DNA of 64,000 bases, taken from positions 124,001 to 188,000 of the forward strand of contig DGQE01000018.1 of assembly GCA_002389645.1 (NCBI GenBank), in the 5' to 3' direction. Below, piece after piece: positions 18,051-27,542 of the stretch. Below the pieces are notes generated by a model. That model ran no database searches and had not been told where the DNA came from. It worked only from the letters and a program-made list of their open reading frames with translations. Source of the DNA: Flavobacteriales bacterium UBA4422 (lineage in GTDB: Bacteria > Bacteroidota > Bacteroidia > Flavobacteriales_G > Salibacteraceae). Each line of letters starts with the position of its first letter. Position 1 is the stretch's first letter. The position numbers and the translations under genes are program-made.

Positions 18051-19421
18051 ATGCAAAGAGAAGCAGCGATAAGAGAACCACTCATTTTAGGTAACAAGAC
18101 CTATCATCAGATTACCGAAGATGTGTGCGCTCCTGTAGAAGGTAAAGCCAATAAATATTGGTACATCGTATTCTCCATTTCTGTAATGGTGGCACTTTGG
18201 GGTTTAGGTTGTATCCTTTACACCATAGGCCGTGGAATCGGAACATGGGGATTAAACACCACCGTTGATTGGGCTTGGGATATTACCAACTTCGTTTGGT
18301 GGGTAGGTATTGGACACGCTGGAACATTGATTTCTGCGGTTCTTTTGCTATTCCGTCAGAAATGGAGAATGGCTATTAATCGATCTGCTGAGGCTATGAC
18401 GATTTTTGCTGTTATGATGGCAGCTTTATTCCCAGGTATCCACATGGGAAGAATTTGGATGGCGTATTGGGTATTTCCTCTTCCAAATACGTTTGGTTCT
18501 TTATGGGTGAACTTTAATTCACCACTTCTTTGGGACGTTTTTGCGATCTCTACCTATTTCTCCGTTTCATTGGTATTTTGGTATATCGGTTTGATTCCTG
18601 ACTTTGCTACAATTAGAGATAGAGCAGTTAAGCCAGTTTCTAAAATGGCTTACAGTGTGTTGAGCTTTGGATGGACTGGAAACGCAAAAGCATGGATTCG
18701 TTTTGAAGAAGTTTCATTGGTGCTTGCAGGTCTTGCAACACCACTTGTTTTTTCTGTGCACTCTATTGTATCCATGGACTTTGCGACATCTGTTATTCCT
18801 GGTTGGCATACAACGATTTTCCCGCCTTACTTCGTTGCGGGAGCGATTTTCTCTGGTTTTGCAATGGTGCAAACGCTTCTATTGATGGTGCGTAAAGTCC
18901 TCCATTTAGAATCCTACATCACTATAAAGCACTCGGAGTATATGAACATTGTAATTGTAATTACAGGTTCTATGGTGGGCGTTGCTTATCTGTCTGAATT
19001 ATTTATTTCTTGGTATTCTGGAGTGGAGTATGAAGCATATGCGTTTTTGAATCGTGCTACTGGTCCTTATTGGTGGGCATATTGGTCGATGATGACTTGT
19101 AATGTTATTACTCCTCAGTTATTCTGGTTTAAGAAAGTGAGAACAAGTTTAATCGTATCGTTTATCCTTTCAATTTTTGTCAATATCGGTATGTGGTTTG
19201 AGCGATTTGTAATCATTGTAACATCACTGCACAGAGATTACATTCCATCAAGTTGGAGTATGTTTCACCCGACATTCGTAGATATTGGAATCTTCTTGGG
19301 AACTATTGGAATCTTCTTTACGCTGTTCTTATTATTCAGCAGATTCTTCCCGGTACTAGCATTGAATGAATTGAAGTCTATTTTGAAGTCTTCTGGCGAC
19401 AACTATAAAAATCAACACTAA
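18051..19421 (+). CDS. actC: Alternative complex III subunit ActC (NrfD-like)
   Basis: A 456-residue polytopic membrane protein of the NrfD/PsrC family with about ten hydrophobic helices. It is one of two menaquinol-binding membrane subunits expected in ACIII. Motifs typical of ActC are visible: WWVGIGHAGTLISAVL, FPGIHMGRIWMAYW and FSVHSIVSMDFA. It starts 24 bases after actB and ends one base before actD. Confidence 0.94.
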   Translation: MQREAAIREPLILGNKTYHQITEDVCAPVEGKANKYWYIVFSISVMVALWGLGCILYTIGRGIGTWGLNTTVDWAWDITNFVWWVGIGHAGTLISAVLLLFRQKWRMAINRSAEAMTIFAVMMAALFPGIHMGRIWMAYWVFPLPNTFGSLWVNFNSPLLWDVFAISTYFSVSLVFWYIGLIPDFATIRDRAVKPVSKMAYSVLSFGWTGNAKAWIRFEEVSLVLAGLATPLVFSVHSIVSMDFATSVIPGWHTTIFPPYFVAGAIFSGFAMVQTLLLMVRKVLHLESYITIKHSEYMNIVIVITGSMVGVAYLSELFISWYSGVEYEAYAFLNRATGPYWWAYWSMMTCNVITPQLFWFKKVRTSLIVSFILSIFVNIGMWFERFVIIVTSLHRDYIPSSWSMFHPTFVDIGIFLGTIGIFFTLFLLFSRFFPVLALNELKSILKSSGDNYKNQH

Positions 19422-19422
19422 G

Positions 19423-19947
19423 ATGAGTAAGGCTATATACGCTCTTTATGATGATGATGAGATCATGGTAGACGGTGCCAAAAGCATCTTGTCTAAAAAT
19501 CTTCGCATCAAGGATGTTTATTCTCCATTCCCAATTCACAGTTTAGAGAATGTTCTTGGAATTAAGTGGACAAGACTTGCAATCACGGCATTTCTTTATG
19601 GGCTAACAGCCTTGACGCTAGCTTTGATTGGTATGTGGTTTTTCATGATTGAAGATTGGCCAATGAATATAGGTGGTAAGCCGAACGATACATTGTATCA
19701 AAATTTACCAGCGTTTATTCCAATTACGTTTGAGTTTACTGTATTATGTGCAGCTCACGGAATGGCAATTACATACATGATTAGAAATAGAACGTTCCCA
19801 GGAATGGCAGCACGCAATCCGCATCCAAGGACTACTGATGATCATTTCGCGATTGAAATATCAAAAGATGAAAATTCAGGGGTTTCGGAAGATGAAATTC
19901 GTACAATTTTGAAAGAGACTAATCCTGTTGAAATTTTTGAAAAATAG
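19423..19947 (+). CDS. actD: Alternative complex III subunit ActD (DUF3341)
   Basis: A 174-residue protein with the DUF3341 layout: a cytoplasmic N-terminal domain (ALYDDDEIMVDGAKSI, then VYSPFPIHSLE) and two transmembrane helices (near residues 45-75 and 100-120). It supports assembly of the membrane part of ACIII. One base separates it from actC and two from actE. Confidence 0.93.
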   Translation: MSKAIYALYDDDEIMVDGAKSILSKNLRIKDVYSPFPIHSLENVLGIKWTRLAITAFLYGLTALTLALIGMWFFMIEDWPMNIGGKPNDTLYQNLPAFIPITFEFTVLCAAHGMAITYMIRNRTFPGMAARNPHPRTTDDHFAIEISKDENSGVSEDEIRTILKETNPVEIFEK

Positions 19948-19949
19948 GC

Positions 19950-20600
19950 ATGAATAAGAATACACTATACTTGTTTTCTAAGGTTGCCGCGGTCATGATG
20001 AGCTTTTATATGGTTTCATGTGGCTCAAAAAGCCAAAGTCCTGGAGTTGAATACATGCCTGACATGTATCGCACGCCAGCTTTGGAACCTTATTCAGGAA
20101 ACACCAACTATGCTGATAGCATGGAGGCAAGAAAGCCAGCTGAAGGATCTATAGCCAGAGGCTACCTTCCATATGGAATTCCAAATTCTACTGAAGGGTA
20201 TGAAATGGCTGGTACGCTATTGAAAAATCCTCTTCCACCAAACGAAGATGTATTAGCTGATGGTAAAGTGATTTACACTAAGTACTGCGTGCATTGTCAT
20301 GGAGTGGAAGGGGCAGGTGACGGACCAACGGTTACTGCAGGTGGCCATCCACCACCCCCAGCCTACAATAGTGCTTCATTAAAGAATCTTCCAGAAGGGA
20401 AAATGTTTCATACTATCACTTATGGTAAGAACCTAATGGGCGCTCATTCCTCACAATTGAATGCAGAAGAAAGGTGGACGGTAATTCGATACGTTCAAAC
20501 TCTTCAAAACCCTGATGGAGATGCTTCAACTGAGTCTGTTTCTGATTCTACGGCAACAGAAGGGGATTCTATGTCTGACGAAACTGCAATGAATAACTAA
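19950..20600 (+). CDS. actE: Alternative complex III subunit ActE, monohaem cytochrome c lipoprotein
   Basis: A 216-residue lipoprotein. The signal peptide ends in the lipobox MVSC. One haem site CVHCH lies near residues 113-117 in a class-I cytochrome c domain, with a downstream NLMGAH as possible Met ligand. The C-terminus is acidic and Ser/Thr-rich. It is a candidate for handing electrons from ActA towards CoxB. Confidence 0.92.
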   Translation: MNKNTLYLFSKVAAVMMSFYMVSCGSKSQSPGVEYMPDMYRTPALEPYSGNTNYADSMEARKPAEGSIARGYLPYGIPNSTEGYEMAGTLLKNPLPPNEDVLADGKVIYTKYCVHCHGVEGAGDGPTVTAGGHPPPPAYNSASLKNLPEGKMFHTITYGKNLMGAHSSQLNAEERWTVIRYVQTLQNPDGDASTESVSDSTATEGDSMSDETAMNN

Positions 20601-20614
20601 ACGGAATCACAACT

Positions 20615-21814
20615 ATGGAATACGTATTTGACGTTAGAGCAAAGAAGTTAACCTTCATTTTGATGGCAGTAGGACTGCTTTCAATAGTGCTTGGCTTCTT
20701 TGGTGGTGATCATGCTAGCCAGCGCGTTTGGACGAGCATTTTGATAAGTGGGTTTTTCTTTTTTGGAGTTGGACTTACTGGAACATTCTTTTTAGCAATT
20801 CAGTATGCTGCTGAGTCTGGATGGCCTACAGTTTTGAAAAGGATTTTTGAAGGTGTTGCTGCTTATCTTCCGATAGGTTCGCTCGCTTTAATTATAGTTT
20901 TCTTAGCTGGAACATTCCATTTTCATCATATATATCACTGGATGGATGCAGATTTATACGATCCTGCTTCTCCTCATTATGACGAGATTATTGCCCATAA
21001 GCAAGCTTATTTAAATCTTCCTTTCTGGTGGATTAGAACTATTGCGTATTTAGCTGTTTACATTTGGTTTACTATGCTTTTCAGAAAGCGTTCGTTAATG
21101 GAGGATGAGCTTACAGCAGATCCAAAGCCTTTCTTTATTAAGAATCAAACTTTAGCTGCTGTATTCTTGGTTTTCTTTGGATACACATCAGTTACGGCTA
21201 GTTGGGATTGGATCATGAGTATTGATACTCACTGGTTCTCTACCATTTTTGGATGGTACATCTTCTCTGGTATGTGGATCAGTGGAATGGTAATGATGAC
21301 ATTGTTAGTGGTTTATCTTAAAGGTAAAGGCTTGATGGACTTTGTAAACGACAGTCACATGCACGATATGGGTAAGTGGGTATTCGCCATTAGTTTTCTA
21401 TGGACCTACTTGTTCTTTTGTCAGTTCATGTTATACTGGTACTCTGACATTCCTGAAGAGGTAACATACTTCCAAGCAAGAATTAACGATTATACTTGGT
21501 TGTTTTGGGGTACTATGCTCATCAACTTTATTTTTCCAATGTTGCTTCTAATGTCTAAAGATGCTAAGCGTAACGCTGGGTTCTTGATGTTCGTTGGAGT
21601 AATTATCTTCTTTGGTCACTGGATGGACACATTCATGATTATCTCTCCTGGAGCAATGAAAGATCATGGCACAATTGGTTTAGTAGAAATTGGAACTTTC
21701 TTAGGCTTTCTTGGTTTATTCTTATATATAGTTCTTGGTGCATTAGCTAAAAGATCACTATTGGTTAAGAATCACCCAATGCTCGAAGAGAGTTTACACC
21801 ATCACATTAATTAA
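20615..21814 (+). CDS. actF: Alternative complex III subunit ActF
   Basis: A 399-residue polytopic membrane protein related to ActC, with about ten helices. Recognisable segments include FHFHHIYHW, TSVTASWDWIMSIDTHWFST and FGHWMDTFMIISPG. It is the second large membrane subunit of ACIII and is implicated in quinol chemistry and possible proton translocation. It continues the operon 14 bases after actE and precedes coxB by 28 bases. Confidence 0.94.
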   Translation: MEYVFDVRAKKLTFILMAVGLLSIVLGFFGGDHASQRVWTSILISGFFFFGVGLTGTFFLAIQYAAESGWPTVLKRIFEGVAAYLPIGSLALIIVFLAGTFHFHHIYHWMDADLYDPASPHYDEIIAHKQAYLNLPFWWIRTIAYLAVYIWFTMLFRKRSLMEDELTADPKPFFIKNQTLAAVFLVFFGYTSVTASWDWIMSIDTHWFSTIFGWYIFSGMWISGMVMMTLLVVYLKGKGLMDFVNDSHMHDMGKWVFAISFLWTYLFFCQFMLYWYSDIPEEVTYFQARINDYTWLFWGTMLINFIFPMLLLMSKDAKRNAGFLMFVGVIIFFGHWMDTFMIISPGAMKDHGTIGLVEIGTFLGFLGLFLYIVLGALAKRSLLVKNHPMLEESLHHHIN

Positions 21815-21842
21815 GTAGTAGGATAAAGGAAAGATAATAAAT

Positions 21843-23057
21843 ATGGTAACGATTCTAATTATACTAGCCATTGTTCTCGCTTCTCTCGCCATTTGGCAGT
21901 TAATGCGAGTATTTGAAGGAACGTCTAAACTAAAGGGTGATACTTCCTTCGTTCCAACGGATGCTGAAAACGGCTACCAAGGAAAGATGATGTTCTTATT
22001 CATGTTCGGCTATTTCGCTTTTTTCGCGTGGCTTTATGTGAAGTGTGTGCCCCTATTGCTTCCGGAATCTGCATCTGAGCATGGTGTTTTGCTTGATCAA
22101 TTGTTAGGATTCAATTTCTTGATTATTACAATAGTTTTTGTAGCAACACACGTGTTCTTGTTCTATTTTGCTTACAAGTACACTTTCTCAAAGGATAGAA
22201 AAGCGTATTTCTATACGCACAGTAATAAGCTTGAGTTATTGTGGACAACAGTTCCGGCAGTATTCTTGGCGGTAATTATTGTCTATGGTTTGTCTGCTTG
22301 GATAGATATTACAGATGAGGCTCCGGAAAACTCATTAACTATTGAGCTTTACCCTAAACAATTCGATTGGACAGCTCGTTATTCTGGCATAGATTCAACT
22401 TTGGGAGCTTCTAACTATAACATGATATCTACATTCAATCCTCTTGGAGTAATAACCAACGGATCTGTTGCGCAGATGCAAGAAGAGTTGAAAGCTGATA
22501 TTGTTTATTATCAAGAAGAATTGGAGAAAGCTCCTAAAGGAGGTGTGAAAGATGAGGAGCTGACTGAGACCATTGCAAAGCGAAAAAGACAGCTGGAGAG
22601 GGTTTCTTCTTTTGAAGGCTTGAATGCGGCAAGTTTAGTCTCTGGTGATGATGATGTTTTGGTGAAGAATGAATTTTATATTCCTAAAGGAAAAAGTATT
22701 GAGTTCATCTTTAGAAGTAGAGACGTAATTCATAGTGCTTACATGCCTCATTTCAGATCACAAATGAACTGTGTTCCTGGAATGACTACCACGTTGAACT
22801 TTGTTCCGACAATCACCACAGCTGAAATGCGTGAAAAGACAAATAATCCGGAATTCGAGTACATGCTTTTGTGTAATAAGATTTGTGGAGCAGCTCATTA
22901 CAACATGAAGATGGTCATCAAAGTAGTGGAGCAAGAAGAATATAATAAATGGATATCTGAGCAGAAAACTTTCAATGAAAGCATTCAACCAGCTGAAGAA
23001 GGTGTAGCATCAGAGATTAACTTATCAGGTAACGAAATTTCAATGATCGAACAATAA
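21843..23057 (+). CDS. coxB: Cytochrome c oxidase subunit II
   Basis: A 404-residue subunit with N-terminal helices followed by a cupredoxin domain carrying the CuA site: HSAYMPHFR gives the first His ligand, and CNKICGAAHYNM (near residue 343) gives the two Cys, His and Met. The position between the cysteines that is Glu in mitochondrial enzymes (CSEIC) is Lys. Inside the CuA domain (nucleotides about 22465-22625) lies a charged, helix-prone insert (QEELKADIVYYQEELEK, then TIAKRKRQLERVSSFE) predicted to form a helical hairpin. The start is the ATG at 21843. Confidence 0.94.
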   Translation: MVTILIILAIVLASLAIWQLMRVFEGTSKLKGDTSFVPTDAENGYQGKMMFLFMFGYFAFFAWLYVKCVPLLLPESASEHGVLLDQLLGFNFLIITIVFVATHVFLFYFAYKYTFSKDRKAYFYTHSNKLELLWTTVPAVFLAVIIVYGLSAWIDITDEAPENSLTIELYPKQFDWTARYSGIDSTLGASNYNMISTFNPLGVITNGSVAQMQEELKADIVYYQEELEKAPKGGVKDEELTETIAKRKRQLERVSSFEGLNAASLVSGDDDVLVKNEFYIPKGKSIEFIFRSRDVIHSAYMPHFRSQMNCVPGMTTTLNFVPTITTAEMREKTNNPEFEYMLLCNKICGAAHYNMKMVIKVVEQEEYNKWISEQKTFNESIQPAEEGVASEINLSGNEISMIEQ

Positions 23058-23063
23058 TAGAAT

Positions 23064-24851
23064 ATGGCAACAGAAGCAGCACATAAAAACGATCATCACC
23101 ACGAGGAAACATTCATATCGAAGTATATTTTCAGTATGGATCATAAAATGATTTCGAAGCAATTCTTAATCACAGGAATGATCATGGCAGTAATCGGTAT
23201 GATTATGTCGTCTTTGTTCAGACTTCAATTAGGATGGCAAGGTGAATCATTTTGGATATTGAATTTTTTCTTAGGAGATAAATGGGCTCCAGAAGGAATT
23301 TTGGATCCAAATATGTATTTAGCGCTTGTAACAATTCATGGAACGATCATGGTCTTCTTCCTTCTTACAGGAGGTTTAAGTGGAACATTCGCAAACCTTC
23401 TCATTCCTTTCCAAATTGGAGCGAGAGATATGGCGTCTGGTTTCATGAACATGCTTTCATATTGGTTCTTCCTTGCCTCAAGTGTAGTAATGGTAGGTTC
23501 ATTATTTATTGAGACTGGACCCGCTTCAGGTGGATGGACTGTTTACCCTCCATTGAGCGCATTACCGCAAGCAATGCCTGGTTCAGGATTGGGTATGACG
23601 CTTTGGTTAGTAAGTATGTCTTTGTTTATTGTTTCTTCTCTATTAGGCGGTCTTAACTATGTTGTTACGGTTATCAATTTAAGAACGAAAGGAATGACTA
23701 TGACAAGACTCCCTTTAAGTATCTGGGCGTTATTTGTTACTGCGATTATTGGTGTTCTTTCTTTTCCAGTTTTGTTCTCAGCAGCATTGTTGTTGATTTT
23801 TGACCGAATGTTCGGAACGAGCTTCTATTTGAGTGACATTCACATTGCCGGAGAGGTTTTAGAGCAAACAGGTGGTAGCCCAATTTTGTATGAGCACTTA
23901 TTTTGGTTCTTAGGCCACCCTGAGGTATATATCGTTTTGCTTCCAGCATTGGGTATTACTTCTGAAGTGATAGCTACTAATTCAAGAAAACCAATTTTTG
24001 GATATAGAGCGATGATTGGATCAATTTTAGCGATTGCCTTCCTTTCATTTATTGTTTGGGGACACCACATGTTCGTTACAGGAATGAACCCATTCTTAGG
24101 GTCTGTATTTACGTTTACAACGTTGTTAATCGCAATTCCTTCAGCAGTGAAGGCGTTCAACTACATAACTACATTGTGGAAAGGAAATATAAGGTTCACT
24201 CCGGCTATGCTTTTCTCGATAGGAATGGTATCTACCTTCATTTCTGGAGGTGTTACAGGTATTATTCTTGCGGATAGTGCATTGGATATCAATTTGCACG
24301 ATACTTACTTCGTAGTTGCTCACTTCCACATTGTAATGGGGTTGTCAGCGGTGTTGGCTATGTATGCTGGTGTGTATCATTGGTTTCCTAAGATGTACGG
24401 TAAGATGATGAATAGGAAGTTGGGCTACGCTCACTTTTGGTTGACGTTTGTTTCAGCTTATGGTGTGTTCTTCCCGCAACACTTCTTAGGTCTTGCTGGT
24501 ATGCCTAGAAGATATTACTCAAACAGTGAATTTCCAATGTTTGATGAGTTTGTATCGTTGAATGAAATGATATCTGTATTCGCTATTATTGGAGCGTTAG
24601 CTCAGTTTATATTTATGTTCAACTTCTTTTACAGCATGTTCCGAGGACCAAAATCAAGTCAGAACCCGTGGGGTTCTAATACACTTGAATGGACAACTCC
24701 AGTGGAGCCAATACATGGCAACTGGCCTGGTCCTCTTCCTGTTGTTCACCGATGGGCTTATGATTATAGCAAGCCAGGAAAAGAACAAGACTTTGTTCCA
24801 CAAACTGTTCCTTTGGAAGAAGGTGAGTTAGATGGAGGTGCAGGACACTAA
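23064..24851 (+). CDS. coxA: Cytochrome c oxidase subunit I
   Basis: A 595-residue haem-copper oxidase catalytic subunit with about twelve helices. The key ligands are visible: TIHGTIM (low-spin haem His), HPEVYIVLLP (CuB His and cross-linked Tyr), WGHHMFVTG (CuB His pair) and VVAHFHIVMG (haem a3 and haem a His). It reduces oxygen with electrons from CuA and pumps protons. Subunits III and IV are not in this window. A strong terminator follows, so actABCDEF-coxBA appears to be one operon, matching the known supercomplex of ACIII with an aa3-type oxidase in Bacteroidota. Confidence 0.96.
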   Translation: MATEAAHKNDHHHEETFISKYIFSMDHKMISKQFLITGMIMAVIGMIMSSLFRLQLGWQGESFWILNFFLGDKWAPEGILDPNMYLALVTIHGTIMVFFLLTGGLSGTFANLLIPFQIGARDMASGFMNMLSYWFFLASSVVMVGSLFIETGPASGGWTVYPPLSALPQAMPGSGLGMTLWLVSMSLFIVSSLLGGLNYVVTVINLRTKGMTMTRLPLSIWALFVTAIIGVLSFPVLFSAALLLIFDRMFGTSFYLSDIHIAGEVLEQTGGSPILYEHLFWFLGHPEVYIVLLPALGITSEVIATNSRKPIFGYRAMIGSILAIAFLSFIVWGHHMFVTGMNPFLGSVFTFTTLLIAIPSAVKAFNYITTLWKGNIRFTPAMLFSIGMVSTFISGGVTGIILADSALDINLHDTYFVVAHFHIVMGLSAVLAMYAGVYHWFPKMYGKMMNRKLGYAHFWLTFVSAYGVFFPQHFLGLAGMPRRYYSNSEFPMFDEFVSLNEMISVFAIIGALAQFIFMFNFFYSMFRGPKSSQNPWGSNTLEWTTPVEPIHGNWPGPLPVVHRWAYDYSKPGKEQDFVPQTVPLEEGELDGGAGH

Positions 24852-24872
24852 CATAGATTTTCAATAGAATAT

Positions 24873-24899
24873 AAAACCCGCTTTAGAGCGGGTTTTTTT
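24873..24899 (+). terminator. Intrinsic terminator after coxA
   Basis: Stem AAACCCGCT/AGCGGGTTT with loop TTAG, followed by T residues to 24899. It closes the act-cox operon. Confidence 0.9.
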
Positions 24900-24925
24900 A
24901 TGTTCGAAATGATCGGCCCTCTTCC

Positions 24926-24933
24926 TACATTTG
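24926..24933 (+). promoter_or_regulatory. -7 promoter box TACATTTG of ruvB
   Basis: Exact TAnnTTTG match ending 7 bases before the ruvB ATG at 24941, just after the cox terminator. Predicts a leaderless or very short leader. Confidence 0.55.
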
Positions 24934-24940
24934 TGAAAGC

Positions 24941-25969
24941 ATGAATAATTATCTAGATCCAGATTCTTCAGAGTTATCTCAATCCGATAAGGATATTGAA
25001 AAGGTATTGAGGCCTGTTCAGTTTGATGACTTTACAGGTCAAGAATCTATCATAGAAAACCTTAAGATATTTGTTCAGGCTGCCTCACAAAGAGGAGAAG
25101 CGCTTGACCATGTGTTGTTACATGGGCCTCCTGGTCTTGGTAAAACAACATTGGCCAATATTGTTGCGAATGAATTGGGTGTGGGTATTAAAACTACAAG
25201 TGGGCCAGTTTTGGACAAGCCTGGAGATCTCGCTGGACTGCTGACTAACTTGGAGGATAAGGATGTTTTATTTATCGATGAAATCCATCGCCTTAGTCCA
25301 ATTGTTGAAGAGTTTTTGTATTCTGCAATGGAAGACTACACGATCGATATTATGATTGATAGCGGTCCTAGTGCAAGAAGTGTTCAGATAGAATTGGCCC
25401 CATTTACTTTAATAGGTGCTACGACCAGGTCAGGGCTTTTAACTTCGCCTCTTCGGGCACGTTTTGGAATCAATTCAAGACTCTCTTATTACAATTCTGA
25501 ATTACTCACTCAAATCGTTAAAAGAAGTGCCTCAATTTTAGACATTGAAATAGAGACAAAGGCTGCGCAAGAAATCTCAAGGAGAAGCAGAGGAACACCT
25601 AGAATTGCAAATGCACTGTTGAGGAGGATTCGTGATTTCGCTCAAATAAAAGGTGATGGTAAGATTGATTTTAAAATTGCAGCTTTTGGGTTAGAAGCAT
25701 TGAATGTAGATGCATACGGGTTAGATGAAATGGATAACAAGATCCTATCAGTGATCATTGATAAATTTTCTGGAGGACCAGTTGGGTTAACTACAATTGC
25801 TACTGCAGTGGGAGAGCAAGCTGGAACTATTGAAGAGGTGTATGAGCCATTTCTAATTCAAGAGGGTTTTCTTCATCGAACATCAAGAGGAAGAGTAGCG
25901 ACTAATCAATCTTATACCCATTTGGGGCGCGAACTACCTAAAGGTACTCAAGGGTCAATTTTCGACTAG
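24941..25969 (+). CDS. ruvB: Holliday junction helicase motor subunit RuvB
   Basis: A 342-residue AAA+ ATPase of normal RuvB length. Walker A HGPPGLGKTT lies at residues 61-70, Walker B LFIDEIHRL at 110-118, and sensor/arginine segments IGATTRSGLLTSPLRARFG follow. The C-terminal winged helix includes PVGLTTIATAVGEQ. It drives branch migration with RuvA, which is encoded about 8 kb away in the same direction. Its stop codon is immediately followed by the queG start. Confidence 0.97.
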   Translation: MNNYLDPDSSELSQSDKDIEKVLRPVQFDDFTGQESIIENLKIFVQAASQRGEALDHVLLHGPPGLGKTTLANIVANELGVGIKTTSGPVLDKPGDLAGLLTNLEDKDVLFIDEIHRLSPIVEEFLYSAMEDYTIDIMIDSGPSARSVQIELAPFTLIGATTRSGLLTSPLRARFGINSRLSYYNSELLTQIVKRSASILDIEIETKAAQEISRRSRGTPRIANALLRRIRDFAQIKGDGKIDFKIAAFGLEALNVDAYGLDEMDNKILSVIIDKFSGGPVGLTTIATAVGEQAGTIEEVYEPFLIQEGFLHRTSRGRVATNQSYTHLGRELPKGTQGSIFD

Positions 25970-26908
25970 ATGGAGGCTTTCGACCTCAAATTACAAACAC
26001 GAAGCGAGTGGGTGAAAACCACAGCTGTTGAATTGGGTTTTCTAGATTGTAGAATAGCTAAGGCAGATAAGCTTGAAGATGAAGAACCTTTCTTGGACAA
26101 GTGGCTCAAGGAGAATAAGAATGGATCAATGTCTTATCTCGAAGAAAACTTTGAGAAACGTCTTGATCCCCGCAGATTAGTTGATGGAGCAAAAAGTGTT
26201 ATTGTGCTTTCATTGAATTATTATTCTGATGAAAAGCAGGTAAAGGGAGCGCCTAAGATTTCAAAATATGCTTATGGTCGTGATTATCATAAAGTGATCA
26301 AAAAGCGCTTAAAACAGTTCCTGTATTTGTTAAACGAGCAGTTTGGCGAAGTTAACGGAAGAGGTTTTGTAGACTCCGCACCTGTAATGGAAAAAGCCTG
26401 GGCAAGGAAGTCAGGTTTAGGTTGGATGGGAAAGCATACCAATGTTATCACCAAATATGAGGGCTCATTTTATTTTTTGACGGTTTTGATCGTTGACTTG
26501 GAGCTTGCTTCTGATGATCCAGAGACGGATCATTGCGGAACGTGCACGGCATGCATTGACTCTTGTCCGACAGATGCGATCGTTGCACCGTACGTTCTAG
26601 ATGCGTCCAAGTGCATCTCATACTTTACGATTGAACTGAAAGATGCGCAGCTTCCCTCTCAGTATCAAGGGAAGTTTAATAATTGGATGTTTGGATGTGA
26701 TATCTGTCAAGATGTTTGCCCATGGAACCGATTTAGTAAACGGCACGAGGTTGAAGACTTTAATCCTCATCCCGAGTTGCTAGGAACGGATAAAAAAGGT
26801 TGGGAAAGTTTAACGGAAGAAAAATTCGAAGAGCTTTTCACTGGTTCGGCAGTGAAAAGAACTAAATACGCAGGGCTTACCCGAAATATTAAATTTCTTA
26901 GCTCTTAG
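25970..26908 (+). CDS. queG: Epoxyqueuosine reductase QueG
   Basis: A 312-residue cobalamin-dependent iron-sulfur enzyme performing the last step of queuosine tRNA modification. It has an N-terminal DUF1730 region (KISKYAYGRDYHKVIKKRL) and two 4Fe-4S cysteine groups, CGTCTACIDSCP (near residue 188) and CDICQDVCPWN (near 243). It is shorter than E. coli QueG because the C-terminal HEAT-like extension is missing, as is usual in this phylum. The end overlaps the convergent beta-barrel gene by 11 bases. Confidence 0.94.
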   Translation: MEAFDLKLQTRSEWVKTTAVELGFLDCRIAKADKLEDEEPFLDKWLKENKNGSMSYLEENFEKRLDPRRLVDGAKSVIVLSLNYYSDEKQVKGAPKISKYAYGRDYHKVIKKRLKQFLYLLNEQFGEVNGRGFVDSAPVMEKAWARKSGLGWMGKHTNVITKYEGSFYFLTVLIVDLELASDDPETDHCGTCTACIDSCPTDAIVAPYVLDASKCISYFTIELKDAQLPSQYQGKFNNWMFGCDICQDVCPWNRFSKRHEVEDFNPHPELLGTDKKGWESLTEEKFEELFTGSAVKRTKYAGLTRNIKFLSS

Positions 26909-27542
26909 GCGATAGAGTTCGAGTGATGCAAAAAGTAATCGCGTTATTATAAGCACCACCAATCACACTTATTCCATTGACTAATTGAAGCTTTCCTATT
27001 GCTGGCAGAATAGAATAATGAAAGCGAGTGTTAAAACTCCATTTTTCGTTCATAGGCACGCTGACTCCAGCATTCAGGGCCAGTTCATAGCGGTTGAATG
27101 CATTCAAGTTGGGAAGAGGGCCAGAAAGGTTTCTTGAATCTTGAAATACTAACAAACCATTGCACAATCCAATCTCGTACTCGAACATCGCTATATGCGA
27201 ACGATAGAGAATTGGAATGTCAATATAATGTGCTTCGAGCGTAAAAGAATTGAAATCACCTTTATCAGGGCGTGCAGCCTTTCTGCTGCCGCGCATGGCA
27301 TAGTTCAATTCTAACTGGACTTTGGCTGATCGAGATATTGGTGTAAATACTCCAAAACCAGCGGTGCCGCCTAATTTGTTGTATCCACCAACATCATCGT
27401 TGTGAATCTGACTTGTTACTAGTCCTAACTTGATAAGTCCTGAAAATTGGCCTTTTCTAGGTGTCTCAGTTTGTGCTAGCGCTGACATAGAGCATGTAGC
27501 TGCGAAGAAAAAGGCTATGCACCTACTCAACCACATGTACAT
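26898..27542 (-). CDS. Outer-membrane beta-barrel protein (PorT-like fold)
   Basis: About 214 residues. I chose the ATG at 27542 (a second lies at 27536) because a signal peptide follows (CIAFFFAATCSMSALAQ); the more distal start at 27587 lies inside the upstream gene. The mature part alternates hydrophobic and polar strands (FSGLIKLGLVTSQIH, KVQLELNYAMRGS) like eight-stranded outer-membrane barrels. No specific function can be named. It overlaps the Omp28 gene by 20 bases and is the last gene of a four-gene envelope operon. Confidence 0.7.
   Translation of the reverse strand: MYMWLSRCIAFFFAATCSMSALAQTETPRKGQFSGLIKLGLVTSQIHNDDVGGYNKLGGTAGFGVFTPISRSAKVQLELNYAMRGSRKAARPDKGDFNSFTLEAHYIDIPILYRSHIAMFEYEIGLCNGLLVFQDSRNLSGPLPNLNAFNRYELALNAGVSVPMNEKWSFNTRFHYSILPAIGKLQLVNGISVIGGAYNNAITFCITRTLSPKS

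Noticed and set aside
23840..24160. Open frames antisense to coxA
   Set aside because: They overlap conserved haem-copper ligand regions on the other strand and show no protein features of their own.
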